DNA of 64,000 bases from Pseudomonas asiatica (GTDB taxonomy: Bacteria > Pseudomonadota > Gammaproteobacteria > Pseudomonadales > Pseudomonadaceae). The notes below the pieces were generated by a model. That model made no database searches. It saw nothing but the letters and a program-made list of their open reading frames with translations, and was not told where the DNA came from. The position numbers and the translations under genes were made by a program. Positions within the stretch are counted from its first letter, which is position 1; every line of letters begins with the position of its first letter. The DNA lies in the NCBI RefSeq assembly GCF_040214835.1, contig NZ_CP157874.1:2980001-3044000 (forward strand), read 5' to 3'. Shown here one piece after another: positions 8,100 to 17,732 of the stretch.

Positions 8100-9197
8100 T
8101 CAGTCGGCAGGCAGCAGCTGCAACCCCAGGTAGAGGCTAAGCATCCCTTCCATGCGCAGCGGGTCGACCTCGCCCAGCTCGGCAATCCGCTCCAGGCGGT
8201 AGCGCAGGCTGTTGCGGTGGATGCCCAGGGCATCGGCACAGGCCTGGCTCTGGCCGTCATGGGCACACCAGGCGCGCAGGGTGGTGAGCAACTGCCCGCT
8301 GCTGTCCTTGCTGCGAATACGCTGCAACGGCTCCAGCAATTCATCCAGCGCATCATCGTTGCGATGCCGCCACAGCAATGCCGGTAACCGGTAGCGTTGC
8401 AGGCTGAGCAGGCGCTCGCCGGGCAGTACCTCGCGCCCATAGGCCAGCAGGTCGCGCACCCGGCGATAACCCCGGCGCAGTTGCTCCAGGCTTTGCGCGG
8501 CACTGCCCAGGGCCAGCCGCTCCACTTCCCAGCCATGGCGCTGCAGGCGTTCCAGCAGGCGAGGTTCGTCCAGCACCACGCCTGCCGGGCGACACCACAA
8601 CAACGACTGGCGGGCCGGGCTTACGCACCAACTGTCCGGGTAGCGGCTCATCAACCATGCCGCCAGGGTTTCGGCGGCTGGCCCCGAGGCCAGTTCGAAC
8701 AGGCACGGTACCCGCGGCAACTGGGGTTTCAGGCCCAGTTGCCGGGCCTCGTCGAGCAACCGTGGAGAATCGCCGCTGCCGCCCAGCAGCAGGGCCAGCA
8801 AATCGTCACAGCGCTGCCGTCGCCATTGCTGGTCGGCCTGCAAATGGCGCTGGGCCAGCAGCATTTCGGCGGTCATGCGCACCAGTTCACCATAGGTACG
8901 CACTTGCTGCGGGTCACCGGTCAGGCCGAGTACGCCCATCAATCGGCCATCCAGCATCAGCGGCAGGTTCACCCCGGGCTGCACGCCCTTCAGGCATTTG
9001 GCCGCGTCGGTATCCAGCTCGACGATGCGGCCGTTGGCCAGCACCAGTTGCGCGCCCTCGTGGCGGGTGTTGATACGCTCCGGTTCGCCACTGCCAAGGA
9101 TCAACCCCTGGCTGTCCATGACATTGACGTTGCATGGCAGAATGGCCATCGCGCGGTCAACGATATCCTGCGCCAGGTCATGGTCGAGTTCGAACAT
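8100..9197 (-). CDS. CdaR/SdaR-family sugar-diacid regulator
   Basis: This protein of 365 residues has an N-terminal putative sugar-diacid recognition domain (about 5-135, with LGSGEPERINTRHEGA) and a C-terminal PucR-type helix-turn-helix (ACADALGIHRNSLRYRLERI). CdaR in E. coli activates genes for glucarate, galactarate and glycerate use in response to such compounds. It is divergent from the MFS gene, and a dyad (TGTGC-AAAA-GCACA) lies between them. It most likely controls the transporter and the glycerate kinase gene. Confidence 0.92.
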   Translation of the reverse strand: MFELDHDLAQDIVDRAMAILPCNVNVMDSQGLILGSGEPERINTRHEGAQLVLANGRIVELDTDAAKCLKGVQPGVNLPLMLDGRLMGVLGLTGDPQQVRTYGELVRMTAEMLLAQRHLQADQQWRRQRCDDLLALLLGGSGDSPRLLDEARQLGLKPQLPRVPCLFELASGPAAETLAAWLMSRYPDSWCVSPARQSLLWCRPAGVVLDEPRLLERLQRHGWEVERLALGSAAQSLEQLRRGYRRVRDLLAYGREVLPGERLLSLQRYRLPALLWRHRNDDALDELLEPLQRIRSKDSSGQLLTTLRAWCAHDGQSQACADALGIHRNSLRYRLERIAELGEVDPLRMEGMLSLYLGLQLLPAD

Positions 9198-9256
9198 TGA
9201 ACGGTCCTTTGGGTGTCAGGGTTTTGGGCTCGGGCACAGCAGCCCGGTGCAAGTGC

Positions 9257-9270
9257 TGTGCAAAAGCACA
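9257..9270. promoter_or_regulatory. Dyad between cdaR-like and MFS genes
   Basis: TGTGC-AAAA-GCACA is a perfect 5-4-5 dyad inside a slightly larger imperfect palindrome in the 163-bp divergent promoter region. A half-site-like ATGCACAAAA also occurs upstream of the glycerate kinase gene near 7940. It is a plausible site for the CdaR-type regulator, not proven. Confidence 0.4.
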
Positions 9271-9360
9271 AAGACAGGCACGCCGCAGTCCCCGAGACTC
9301 GTCAGGGCGAGCGCCGGAACAGGCGACGCGGCGACAACCATAACAACAGAGAACCCGATC

Positions 9361-10689
9361 ATGGCATACAGCCCCGCCCCTGACCAAGGCACGGACACCA
9401 ACCGCAACGCGCTGTACCGGCGCATCACCCTGCGGCTGATTCCGTTCATTTTCATCTGCTACCTGTTCAACTACCTGGACCGCGTCAACGTCGGCTTTGC
9501 CAAGCTGCAGATGCTCGACGCGCTGAAGTTCAGCGAAACGGTGTACGGCCTTGGCGCCGGCATCTTCTTCATCGGTTACGTGCTCTGCGGCCTGCCGAGC
9601 AACCTGGCACTCAACCGCTTCGGCCCGCGGCGCTGGATCGCGCTGATGATGATCGCCTGGGGCAGCCTCTCCACCTGCCTGCTGTTCGTCACAACACCCA
9701 CCGAGTTCTATGCCTTGCGCCTGCTGACCGGCGCCGCCGAAGCCGGCTTCTTCCCGGGCGTGGTGCTGTACCTTTCGCGCTGGTTCCCGGCGGCCCGTCG
9801 CGGTCGCATCATGGCCCTGTTCATGTCGGCGATCCCGGTTTCGGGCCTGCTCGGCGGGCCGTTCTCCGGCTGGATCCTCCAGCACTTCGCCGCCGGCCAG
9901 CACGGCCTGGCCGGCTGGCAATGGATGTTCCTGATCCAGGGCCTGCCGACCGTTGCCCTGGGTGTACTGGCGGTGTTCCTGCTCAGTGACGGCTACCAGA
10001 AAGCCGCCTGGCTGAGCCCGGCCGAACGCCAGCTGATCGCCGCCGACCTCGAGGCCGATGCCGCCAGCAAGCCGAGCACCACCGGCGACGGCGTGCTCGC
10101 CGTGTTGACCAACCCGCTGATCTGGACCTTCGGCTTTGTCTACTTCTGCATCCAGAGCGGTGTGTACGCGATAAACTTCTGGCTGCCGTCGATCATCAAG
10201 AACATGGGCTTCGACAACCCGCTGCTGATCGGCTGGCTCAGCGCCATCCCGTACCTGCTGGCCGGCGTGTTCATGATCCTGTGCGGGCGTTCGGCCGACC
10301 TGCGCAACGAGCGCCGCTGGCATCTTGTGGTGCCGATGCTGATGGGCGCCATCGGCCTGCTGATCGCGGTGAACTTCGCCGGCAACCCGGCCATCGCCAT
10401 CCTCGGCCTGTCGATCGCCACCATGGGCGCGCTCACCGGCCTGCCGATGTTCTGGCCGATGCCCACTGCACTGCTCAGCGCCGGCGCGGCTGTCGCCGGC
10501 CTGGCGATCATCAACTCGGTGGGCCAGATGGCCGGTTTCCTCAGCCCGTACCTGGTCGGTTTCATCAAGGACCAGACCGGCTCGACCGATGCCGCGCTGT
10601 ATTCGCTGGCGGCGTTGATCGTGCTGGGTAGCCTGGTGGCCTTGCGGGTTACCCGGGCTGGTGCGCTGAGTACTGCAAGGGCCAGTTGA
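9361..10689 (+). CDS. MFS transporter, anion:cation symporter type (aldarate/glycerate-like)
   Basis: ATG 9361 gives 442 residues with 12 predicted membrane helices. The N-terminal FNYLDRVNVGFAKLQM and the first cytoplasmic loop are typical of the anion:cation symporter family, which takes up tartrate, glucarate, galactarate and related organic anions. It is divergent from the CdaR-type gene and close to glycerate kinase, so glycerate or a hexarate is the likely substrate; sequence alone does not decide. A REP begins directly at its stop codon. Confidence 0.88.
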   Translation: MAYSPAPDQGTDTNRNALYRRITLRLIPFIFICYLFNYLDRVNVGFAKLQMLDALKFSETVYGLGAGIFFIGYVLCGLPSNLALNRFGPRRWIALMMIAWGSLSTCLLFVTTPTEFYALRLLTGAAEAGFFPGVVLYLSRWFPAARRGRIMALFMSAIPVSGLLGGPFSGWILQHFAAGQHGLAGWQWMFLIQGLPTVALGVLAVFLLSDGYQKAAWLSPAERQLIAADLEADAASKPSTTGDGVLAVLTNPLIWTFGFVYFCIQSGVYAINFWLPSIIKNMGFDNPLLIGWLSAIPYLLAGVFMILCGRSADLRNERRWHLVVPMLMGAIGLLIAVNFAGNPAIAILGLSIATMGALTGLPMFWPMPTALLSAGAAVAGLAIINSVGQMAGFLSPYLVGFIKDQTGSTDAALYSLAALIVLGSLVALRVTRAGALSTARAS

Positions 10690-10782
10690 GGCATTCGCGG
10701 GTAAACCCGCTCCCACAGGATCACCACCAACTCGAAGATTGTGGGATCCATGTGGGAGCGGGTTCACCCGCGAAGAGGCCAG
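10690..10782. repeat. REPIN (CGGGTAAACCCG type)
   Basis: Arms GCGGGTAAACCCGCTCCCACAGG and its inverted partner GTGGGAGCGGGTTCACCCGCGAAGAGGCC are separated by about 32 bp. The left arm abuts the TGA of the MFS gene. Confidence 0.87.
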
Positions 10783-10885
10783 CCCAGGCCACACACAATC
10801 CACCCCCCCACCGATCGTCAGCTCAACGCATCCCCTCCCCGACCCAGGCGTCAAATGGTTCCAAAGGTCCCTTTGGAGAACCCCC

Positions 10886-12406
10886 ATGACCCAGCACGCC
10901 GTGGCCCGCCTGGCCCAACTCGACGAACACCGCCCCCTGCGCGTCCAGGCCGGCAGCGAGGAGATCATCCTCATCCGCCAGGGCGACCAGGTGCACGCCT
11001 ACCAGGGCAACTGCCCCCACGAAGGCGCGCCACTCAATGAAGGCGTGGTGTGCGGCGGCCTGCTGGTGTGCCCCTGGCACAAGGCCGCGTTCGCCGTGGA
11101 CGAGGGTGCGGTCTGCGAGCCGCCGGCCCTGGCCGACCTGCGCCGCTACAAGACCTGGGTCAAGGGCGACGAGGTCTGGGTCGATGACCAACCCCTACCC
11201 AGAACCGAGCCGCCCCGCCACAGCGACGCCCGCTGTTTCGTGGTGGTCGGCGCCGGTGCCGCGGGCAGCGCCGCAGTCGCCACCCTGCTGGCCCATGGCT
11301 TTGCCGGCCGCCTGGTCTGGGTCGATCAGGAGCGCCAGCCAGCCTACGATCGTACTTCCCTCAGCAAATTCGTGATCGCCGGGCAGATGCCGCCCGATGA
11401 GGTGCCGGCCCTGCTCGACGCCGACGCCCTGCGCAAGGGCCAGCTGGAGCGCAAGCATGGCAAGGTGCGCACCCTGAACACCCAGAAACGCCAGGTCACC
11501 CTGGCCGACGGCCAGCAGATCGACTATGACGCCTGCCTGCTGGCCACCGGCGGCAAGGCGCTTCGGCCCGATATCCCGGGCGTCGACCTGCCCGGGGTAT
11601 TTACCCTGCGCTCACGGGAAGATGCCGCACACCTGCTGGACGCTGCCGAGCCCGGCCAGCCGGCAGTGATCGTCGGCGACGGTTTCATCGGCCTTGAGGC
11701 CGCCTCGGCCTTGCGCAAGTACGCTGTGCAGGTGCACCTGGTCACCCGCCGTGAGGTCCCCCTGGCCCGGCAGCTGGGCGAGCGCATCGGCCGTAGCATC
11801 CGCGAGTTGCACGAACGCAAGGGGGTCACCTTCCACGGCCCCACCGAGGTCGAGCGGATCGAGGGCCAGGGCAAGGTCGAGGCCGTGCTGCTGGCCAACG
11901 GTGAACGGCTACTGACGCCATTGGTGCTGCTGGGCACCGGGGTCAGACCGGCGACCGCTTTCATCCAGGGGGTGCTGCTGACCGAGGACAAGTCGGTGCA
12001 AGTCGACGCTGAAATGCGCGCTGCAGATGGCCTGTGGGCCGCAGGGGATATCGCCACCTTCCCGCTCAGCGGGCGCCCGGTGCGTATCGAACACTGGCGC
12101 CTGGCCCAGCAACATGGGGTGATCGCCGCCGCCAACATGCTCGGCGAGCAGCGCCGCTATGCCGACGTGCCGTTCTTCTGGACCTACCAGCACGGCCGCA
12201 CCTACGAAGTACTGGGCCACGCGCGGGACTGGAACCGCATCGAGTTCGTCGGCGAGCCGGAAAAAGGCGACTTCATCGCCTTGCAATGCGTGGATGAACG
12301 GGTCGAGGCGGTCATCGCCAAGGGCTATTCCGATGCCATGGCGACGCTATCGCAACGCCTGAAGCGCCCGTTGACCTTGCAGGAGGCCTTGGCGCTGATC
12401 GGTTGA
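10886..12406 (+). CDS. Rieske ferredoxin fused to FAD-dependent NAD(P)H reductase
   Basis: ATG 10886 is set by the TTTGGAGAA ribosome site; 506 residues. The N-terminal Rieske domain has C43-x-H45 and C62-x2-H65 (NCPHEG, VCPWHK). From about residue 115 an FAD/NAD(P)H pyridine-nucleotide-disulphide reductase domain follows, with GAGAAG, an internal second dinucleotide fold and AAGDIATFP. The layout is that of AIFM3-like or oxygenase-type ferredoxin reductases with the ferredoxin attached. It should move electrons from NAD(P)H through FAD to the Rieske cluster, but no terminal oxygenase gene is adjacent, so its partner is unknown. Confidence 0.9.
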   Translation: MTQHAVARLAQLDEHRPLRVQAGSEEIILIRQGDQVHAYQGNCPHEGAPLNEGVVCGGLLVCPWHKAAFAVDEGAVCEPPALADLRRYKTWVKGDEVWVDDQPLPRTEPPRHSDARCFVVVGAGAAGSAAVATLLAHGFAGRLVWVDQERQPAYDRTSLSKFVIAGQMPPDEVPALLDADALRKGQLERKHGKVRTLNTQKRQVTLADGQQIDYDACLLATGGKALRPDIPGVDLPGVFTLRSREDAAHLLDAAEPGQPAVIVGDGFIGLEAASALRKYAVQVHLVTRREVPLARQLGERIGRSIRELHERKGVTFHGPTEVERIEGQGKVEAVLLANGERLLTPLVLLGTGVRPATAFIQGVLLTEDKSVQVDAEMRAADGLWAAGDIATFPLSGRPVRIEHWRLAQQHGVIAAANMLGEQRRYADVPFFWTYQHGRTYEVLGHARDWNRIEFVGEPEKGDFIALQCVDERVEAVIAKGYSDAMATLSQRLKRPLTLQEALALIG

Positions 12407-12477
12407 GGCTGCCTTTCATTGCGCCCCGGTTGTGTGTAAAACAGGAAGATCAGCCTACTGCACAAGGACCCAAGCGC

Positions 12478-13488
12478 ATGATCTACCGCCCCCTCGGCCA
12501 CAGTGGCCTGCAGGTTTCCGCCCTTACCCTGGGCAGCATGATGTTCGGCGAGCAGACCAGCACCGAGGACGCCCTGCGCATCATCGACAAGGCCTGGGAC
12601 CAGGGCATCAACTTCATCGACACCGCAGACGTGTACAACGCCGGGCGCGCGGAGGAAATCGTCGGCGAAGCGGTGGCCCGCCATCGCCAGGACTGGATCG
12701 TGGCCAGCAAGGTCGGCTTCGGCCCGGCCGATGGCCTGCCCAACCGCAGCGGGCTGTCGCGCAAGCACATCTTCAATGCCCTGGAGGCCACGCTGACGCG
12801 CATGGACATGGACTACCTGGACATCTATTACCTGCACCGCGAAGACCAAAAAGTGCCGCTGGAAGAAACCGTTCAGGCCATCGGCGACCTGCTGCGCCAG
12901 GGCAAGATCCGCTACTGGGGCGTGTCCAACTTCCGCGGCTGGCGCATCGCCGAGGCCTGCCACATTGCCGAGCGCCTGGGCGTGCCCAGGCCAGTGGTGA
13001 GCCAGCCGCTGTACAACATCGTCAATCGCCAGGCCGAGCCGGAGCAACTCACCGCAGCCGGCGCCCATGGCCTGGGCGTGGTGCCGTTCAGCCCGCTCGC
13101 GCGGGGCGTGCTCAGCGGCAAGTATGCACCGGGGGCGGTGCCGGATGCCGGTAGCCGTGCCGGGCGCCAGGACAAGCGCATCATGGAGGTGGAATGGCGC
13201 CAGGAGTCGCTGGCCATTGCCCGGCAGATCCAGGCCTATGTGGATGCCAAGGGCGTGGGTATCGTCGAGTTCGCGATCGCCTGGGTGCTGAACAACCGGC
13301 TGGTCAGTTCGGCGATTGTCGGGCCGCGGACGGAAGAACAGTGGGATACCTATGGCGGCGCGCTGGCGGTGAAGATTACCGCGGAGGATGAAGCGTTCAT
13401 TGATTCGCTGGTCACGCCGGGGCATGCGTCGACGCCGGGGTTCAATGATGTGGCGCATTATGTGAGTGGGCGGTTGGCCCGCGGCTGA
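12478..13488 (+). CDS. Aldo/keto reductase
   Basis: ATG 12478 gives 336 residues. The TIM-barrel AKR catalytic tetrad is visible: D48 and Y53 (IDTADVYN), K78 (ASKVGFG) and H120 (YYLHRED). The C-terminal GPRTEEQ segment is the NADP-binding end of the barrel. It reduces an aldehyde or ketone with NADPH; the substrate is unknown. It follows the reductase fusion by 71 bp on the same strand and may be co-transcribed. Confidence 0.9.
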   Translation: MIYRPLGHSGLQVSALTLGSMMFGEQTSTEDALRIIDKAWDQGINFIDTADVYNAGRAEEIVGEAVARHRQDWIVASKVGFGPADGLPNRSGLSRKHIFNALEATLTRMDMDYLDIYYLHREDQKVPLEETVQAIGDLLRQGKIRYWGVSNFRGWRIAEACHIAERLGVPRPVVSQPLYNIVNRQAEPEQLTAAGAHGLGVVPFSPLARGVLSGKYAPGAVPDAGSRAGRQDKRIMEVEWRQESLAIARQIQAYVDAKGVGIVEFAIAWVLNNRLVSSAIVGPRTEEQWDTYGGALAVKITAEDEAFIDSLVTPGHASTPGFNDVAHYVSGRLARG

Positions 13489-13502
13489 TCGTTCTCCTGT
13501 TC

Positions 13503-13598
13503 TGGCCTCTTCGCGGGTAAACCCGCTCCCACAGGATCACCTATGCCTTCAGGGCCTGTGCAACCCCTGTGGGAGCGGGTTTACCCGCGAAGAGGCCG
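13503..13598. repeat. REPIN (CGGGTAAACCCG type)
   Basis: The two arms GGCCTCTTCGCGGGTAAACCCGC and GCGGGTTTACCCGCGAAGAGGCC are perfect inverse copies, separated by about 45 bp that include the TCCCACAGG and CCTGTGGGA edges. It follows the aldo/keto reductase gene. Confidence 0.88.
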
Positions 13599-13635
13599 GA
13601 ACAGGCGACATCCAAGCTGCTGGAACAAACCATTG

Positions 13636-13657
13636 GGGAGCCCAATGCCGGGCTCCC
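13636..13657 (+). terminator. Strong stem-loop without T-run, before the OYE gene
   Basis: GGGAGCCC-AATGCC-GGGCTCCC forms an 8-bp GC stem ending 66 nt before the next ATG. It has no uridine tract, so it may be a leader structure of the downstream gene or a weak 3' end for the aldo/keto reductase transcript. Confidence 0.4.
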
Positions 13658-13723
13658 GGTCCCCCCTTTCCCCAATCACCTCGGTATCGTGCGCACCATT
13701 GGTTTTCCACCTCTGGAGCAGCA

Positions 13724-14821
13724 ATGAAACTCTTGCAACCCTTGAAAGTCGGCCCGCTCACCCTGCCCAACCGCGTGTTCATGGCCCCCCTCACCCGCCT
13801 GCGCAGCCTCGAGCCGGGTGACGTACCTACCTCGCTGATGGCCGAGTACTACCGCCAACGCGCCAGCGCCGGGCTGATCATCACCGAAGCCACGCAGATT
13901 TCCTTCCAGGCCAAGGGCTATTCCGGCTCGCCGGGCATCCACAGCGCCGAGCAGATCGCCGCCTGGAAGCATGTCAACGAAGGCATCCACGCCAATGGCG
14001 GCCATAGCGCCGTGCAGGTGTGGCACACCGGGCGGGTATCGCACACTTCCCTGCAACCCGGCGGCGAAGCACCGGTGGCACCTTCGGCGCTGCCGGCCGC
14101 TGCCCGCACTACCCTGCGTGACGAGCACGGCAACCTGATGCGTGTGGAAACCTCTGCGCCGCGGGCGCTGAGCGAGGCGGAAATCGCCGGCATCGTTGCC
14201 GACTTCGGCCAGGCGGCGGCTAATGCCCGTGAAGCCGGGTTCGACTTCATCGAGCTGCACGCCGCCCACGGCTACCTGCTGCATCAGTTCCTCACCCCCA
14301 GCGCCAACCAACGCGAAGATCGCTACGGCGGCAGCGTCGAGAACCGTGCGCGTATCGTGCTTGAAGCAGTGGACGCGGCGATTGCCAGCTGGAGTGCCGA
14401 ACGCGTGGGTATCCGTGTGTTCCCGCTGGGTGGTTTCAATGGCGTGGACAATGGCGAGGACCAGGAAGCCGCAGGCCTGTACCTGATACGCGAACTGGCC
14501 AAGCGCAACCTTGCCTATCTGCACCTGTCCGAACCGGACTGGGCTGGCGGCAAGCCGCTGCGTGACGAATTCCGCCAGGCGATTCGTGCGGCCTACCCGG
14601 GGGTGATCATTGCTGCCGGTGCCTACACCGCCGAGAAAGGCGAAGACCTGATCGGGCGTGGCTTGATCGATGCCGTAGCGTTCGGGCGCAACTTCATTGC
14701 CAACCCGGACCTGGTAGAGCGGCTGCGGGTGCAGGCGCCGTTGAATGCGCACCGGGCGCAGTTCGACTATGCCAATGGGGCTGAGGGGTATACGGATTAT
14801 CCGTTCCTCATGCAGGCTTGA
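13724..14821 (+). CDS. Old yellow enzyme family alkene reductase (NemA/XenB-like)
   Basis: ATG 13724 follows a TGGAG site; 365 residues. The FMN TIM-barrel shows MAPLTRLR, the active-site pair H179 and H182 in [13 protein letters not shown], and [10 protein letters not shown]. Two His ligands, rather than His/Asn, mark it as the xenobiotic-reductase/NemA branch. Such enzymes reduce activated C=C bonds, N-ethylmaleimide, nitrate esters and nitroaromatics with NAD(P)H. It is bounded by a stem-loop upstream and a clear terminator downstream, so it is probably monocistronic. Confidence 0.93.
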   Translation: MKLLQPLKVGPLTLPNRVFMAPLTRLRSLEPGDVPTSLMAEYYRQRASAGLIITEATQISFQAKGYSGSPGIHSAEQIAAWKHVNEGIHANGGHSAVQVWHTGRVSHTSLQPGGEAPVAPSALPAAARTTLRDEHGNLMRVETSAPRALSEAEIAGIVADFGQAAANAREAGFDFIELHAAHGYLLHQFLTPSANQREDRYGGSVENRARIVLEAVDAAIASWSAERVGIRVFPLGGFNGVDNGEDQEAAGLYLIRELAKRNLAYLHLSEPDWAGGKPLRDEFRQAIRAAYPGVIIAAGAYTAEKGEDLIGRGLIDAVAFGRNFIANPDLVERLRVQAPLNAHRAQFDYANGAEGYTDYPFLMQA

Positions 14822-14830
14822 TGCTGAAAG

Positions 14831-14855
14831 AGGGAGCTCATGGGCTCCCTTTTTT
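14831..14855 (+). terminator. Rho-independent terminator of the OYE gene
   Basis: AGGGAGC-TCATGG-GCTCCCT is followed directly by TTTTT. It lies 9 nt after the stop codon. Confidence 0.85.
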
Positions 14856-14866
14856 GTTGCCTGTGT

Positions 14867-14962
14867 CGGCCTCTTCGCGGGTGAACCCGCTCCCACAGGG
14901 ACTCCACAAAGTTCAAGTCTGTGGTGATCCTGTGGGAGCGGGTTCACCCGCGAAGAGGCCGG
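14867..14962. repeat. REPIN (CGGGTGAACCCG type)
   Basis: Inverted arms GGCCTCTTCGCGGGTGAACCCGC and GCGGGTTCACCCGCGAAGAGGCC lie between the OYE terminator and the end of the convergent luciferase-like gene. Confidence 0.88.
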
Positions 14963-14967
14963 TAGCT

Positions 14968-15948
14968 TTAACCCAGCTGCGCCAGGGCCTGCGCGGCATA
15001 GGCATGCGAACGCTGCCGCGCCAGCGGGTCGTGAATGCGGCAGTCGATCATCAGTTCATCCGCACCGGTCTGCTCGATCAGGGTGCGCAACCCTTCCCTT
15101 ACCCGCTCCGGCCCGCCGGCCACGGTGCAGGCCATCACCTGCTCAAGTACCGCGCGCTCATGGCCCGGCAGGCTCTCGATATAACCCTCCTGCGGCTTGG
15201 GCAACAGGCCGAAGCGCCCGACATGCAGGTCCAGCATCCACTTGCGATGGGAGCTGGCCAGGTAATCTGCCTCGGCGTCGCTGTCGGCGGCGAACAGGTT
15301 CATGCCCACCATCACATACGGCTTGGCCAGTTGTGCCGAAGGCTGGAAGTTGGCCCGGTAGTGGGCAATGGCCTGCAGCAGGTAGCGCGGGGCAAAGTGC
15401 GAGGCGAAGGCATAGGGCAGGCCCAGTTTCGCTGCCAGGTCGGCGCCGAACAGGCTGGAACCGAGGATCCACACCGGGATGTCATGCTTGCCCGGCACGC
15501 CGCGCACGCGGCGCTGGCCGTTGTCGGCCAGGTAGTCACGCAGCTCAGCGATGTCCTGGCTGAAGTCGCGCTCTGGCGCAGCACCACGCAAGGCGCGCAC
15601 GGTCGGCCCGGAGCTGCCCGGCGCACGGCCGAGGCCCAGGTCGATGCGGCCAGGGTGCAGGGTGTCGAGCGTGCCGAACTGCTCGGCCACCACCAGCGGC
15701 GCGTGGTTGGGCAGCATGATGCCACCGGCGCCAACGCGGATATGCCGGGTGGCGTTGGCTATTTCGTTGATGACCAGTGACGTGGCGGCCGAGCCGATGC
15801 CCGGCATGTCGTGGTGTTCGGCGATCCAGTAGCGGCTGTAGTGCTGTTGCTCGACATGGCGCGCCAGTTGGCGGGACTCTTCGATCGCGTCGGCGAAGGT
15901 CTTGCCTTCGCCGATCATGACCAGGTCCAGTACGGACAGTGCAATCAT
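14968..15948 (-). CDS. LLM-class flavin-dependent oxidoreductase
   Basis: ATG 15948 gives 326 residues of the bacterial luciferase-like monooxygenase fold (group closest to MsnO8/YhbW-type). Landmarks are the N-terminal [13 protein letters not shown], the [12 protein letters not shown] segment, [14 protein letters not shown] and [12 protein letters not shown]. These enzymes use reduced FMN or F420-like flavin for oxidation; Pseudomonas has FMN. It lies downstream of a LysR gene on the same strand, 100 bp away. The substrate is unknown. Confidence 0.88.
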   Translation of the reverse strand: MIALSVLDLVMIGEGKTFADAIEESRQLARHVEQQHYSRYWIAEHHDMPGIGSAATSLVINEIANATRHIRVGAGGIMLPNHAPLVVAEQFGTLDTLHPGRIDLGLGRAPGSSGPTVRALRGAAPERDFSQDIAELRDYLADNGQRRVRGVPGKHDIPVWILGSSLFGADLAAKLGLPYAFASHFAPRYLLQAIAHYRANFQPSAQLAKPYVMVGMNLFAADSDAEADYLASSHRKWMLDLHVGRFGLLPKPQEGYIESLPGHERAVLEQVMACTVAGGPERVREGLRTLIEQTGADELMIDCRIHDPLARQRSHAYAAQALAQLG

Positions 15949-16048
15949 GGGGTCTCCACAGGGATTATCAGTGACTGCCAGTTTCCCTGCTGCGCAGCCA
16001 GTGATAAACCCGGCTTCAGGCCCGGCATAGGGGCCTGCCATTCCCCAA

Positions 16049-16960
16049 TCAGTATTCCCAGGGCACGCCCGGTTCCCAGCTGGCTACCAGCAGGTCGATG
16101 AAGCCGCGCACCCGTGGCGACAGGTGGCGCTTGCTTGGGTAGACGATGCGAATCGGGTCTGCTGGCGGCCGATAGGCTTGCAGCACCTCCACCAGGGTGC
16201 CGGCGCGCAGGTCGTCGCCGGTAATGTAGGTGGGCAGGTGAATCAGCCCGAAACCCGCCCGCGCGCCGTCGAGCATCGCCTCGGAGCTGTCGATGTTCAA
16301 CCGCCCGGGGTCTTCGCACAAGTGCAGCCCCGCTTCGGTATGGAAGCGCCACGGCATGGCCTTTTCACCGGCCAGGAAGGCGATCTTGTCGTGGCCGTAG
16401 AGGTCGCCGGGCACCTGCGGTACGCCGCGTGCGTCCAGGTATGCGGGCGAGGCGCAGGTGACGAACTGCTGCCAGGCCACCGTGCGCGTCAACAGTTGCG
16501 AGTCTTCCTTCGGTGCACCGATACGCACCGCAACGTCGATACCCTCCTCGACCAGGTCGACGAAACGGTCGGTGAAGCGGATATCCGCGCGCAGCTCGGG
16601 CCACTGCTTCAGGTAGCGGTCGAGAATCGGCAGCACATGGCGCTGGCCGAACGACAGGGGTGCTGTCAGGCGCAGGGTGCCGGTGGGCTTGCCACGGCGC
16701 TGGGCCATGGTGCTTTCCACCTCGTCCAGGTCATCCAGAATCTGCCGCCAGCGCTCGTAGGCCACCAGGCCCTCGTCGGTCAGGCTCAGCTTGCGCGTGG
16801 TGCGGTTGAGCAGGCGCACGGCCATGCGCGCCTCCAGGCGAGCGATGCTCTTGCCCACCGCCGAACGCGTCAGGCCCAAGGTGGCGGCGGCGGCGGTAAA
16901 GCTGCCGGCCTTCGCGGCGCTGACGAAGGCGGCGATGTCGCCGAAGCGGTTGGGTTCCAT
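16049..16960 (-). CDS. LysR-family transcriptional regulator
   Basis: ATG 16960 gives 303 residues with a helix-turn-helix at about 18-38 ([20 protein letters not shown]) and an effector domain. It belongs to the large CrgA/AaeR-like LysR branch ([16 protein letters not shown]). The luciferase-like oxidoreductase gene directly downstream is the obvious candidate target, but no operator was identified. Confidence 0.87.
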   Translation of the reverse strand: MEPNRFGDIAAFVSAAKAGSFTAAAATLGLTRSAVGKSIARLEARMAVRLLNRTTRKLSLTDEGLVAYERWRQILDDLDEVESTMAQRRGKPTGTLRLTAPLSFGQRHVLPILDRYLKQWPELRADIRFTDRFVDLVEEGIDVAVRIGAPKEDSQLLTRTVAWQQFVTCASPAYLDARGVPQVPGDLYGHDKIAFLAGEKAMPWRFHTEAGLHLCEDPGRLNIDSSEAMLDGARAGFGLIHLPTYITGDDLRAGTLVEVLQAYRPPADPIRIVYPSKRHLSPRVRGFIDLLVASWEPGVPWEY

Positions 16961-17036
16961 GGGGGTTCCTGAGTCTGGTGCGGCCGGTTTAGATGGGTAT
17001 GGATTTGTGAAATGCAAGCAGGACCGTCGAGAGCGA

Positions 17037-17729
17037 TCAAGCGAAAACCTTGATCGCCAGTAAATGCACCGGATAGAACAGGTAGCCCCAACGCCCCACT
17101 GCTGGCACCCGCCAATCATCATGACGCAGCAACAGCAACCCGACCGGAATGGCCAAGGCTGCAGCAATCAGCGTCAGCACGGTAATGGGCGCCAACAGAT
17201 GTTCCCGCAACCAACTGTTGGTCAGGTTCCCACCCATGGCCAACAGGCAAGGCAACACCCAGGCCGCCCCTCCCTTGCGGCGGGCCATCAACCAGGCGCC
17301 CGGCAGCATCACCCCCGGTAGCCCGTACATCAGCTGTTCGCTGAACAACCACCCTGCAAGCAGACCGGCAACGCCAAGCACGCGCGCCGACCTCGACGGA
17401 TGATGCACGCCCCAGGCAACCAGCAACCCCAACACCAGAGTCGGCATCACGCTGAACGTTGGCGAACCACTGTCCAGCCAACGGTATACGGGCTCCGACA
17501 GCACCGCGAACACCAGCATCAACCCCAGATAACGCAGGTTGCCGCGGGTATAGAGCGCCCCGCCCCTGGCGCGTCCCACATTCACCGCAATCGCCAGGCA
17601 GAACAGCGGAAACGCCAACCGGCCCAGTACGAACAGGCCATCGGCAGCAGGCCACAGGAAACGCAGGTGGTCGGCGACCATGGTCAGCATCGCCGTCCAC
17701 TTGACCAGGTCCACCCCGGCTGATCGCAT
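17037..17729 (-). CDS. TraX family integral membrane protein
   Basis: The 230 residues form six to eight hydrophobic segments. The opening GVDLVKWTAMLTMVADHL and the middle RLAFPLFCLAIAVN match the TraX family, named from the F-plasmid protein that N-acetylates pilin. Chromosomal copies occur in many bacteria without conjugation genes, and none are present here; a membrane acyltransferase role is possible. It starts 3 bp after the YdjM-like gene and is surely co-transcribed with it. Confidence 0.82.
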   Translation of the reverse strand: MRSAGVDLVKWTAMLTMVADHLRFLWPAADGLFVLGRLAFPLFCLAIAVNVGRARGGALYTRGNLRYLGLMLVFAVLSEPVYRWLDSGSPTFSVMPTLVLGLLVAWGVHHPSRSARVLGVAGLLAGWLFSEQLMYGLPGVMLPGAWLMARRKGGAAWVLPCLLAMGGNLTNSWLREHLLAPITVLTLIAAALAIPVGLLLLRHDDWRVPAVGRWGYLFYPVHLLAIKVFA

Positions 17730-17732
17730 GCC

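Noticed and set aside
9178-10974. 598-codon antisense frame over the MFS gene
   Set aside because: Low-complexity composition and no motifs; the MFS gene on the other strand is certain.
17037-17729. Conjugation locus suggested by the TraX-like gene
   Set aside because: No other tra or mob gene is nearby; chromosomal TraX homologues are common.
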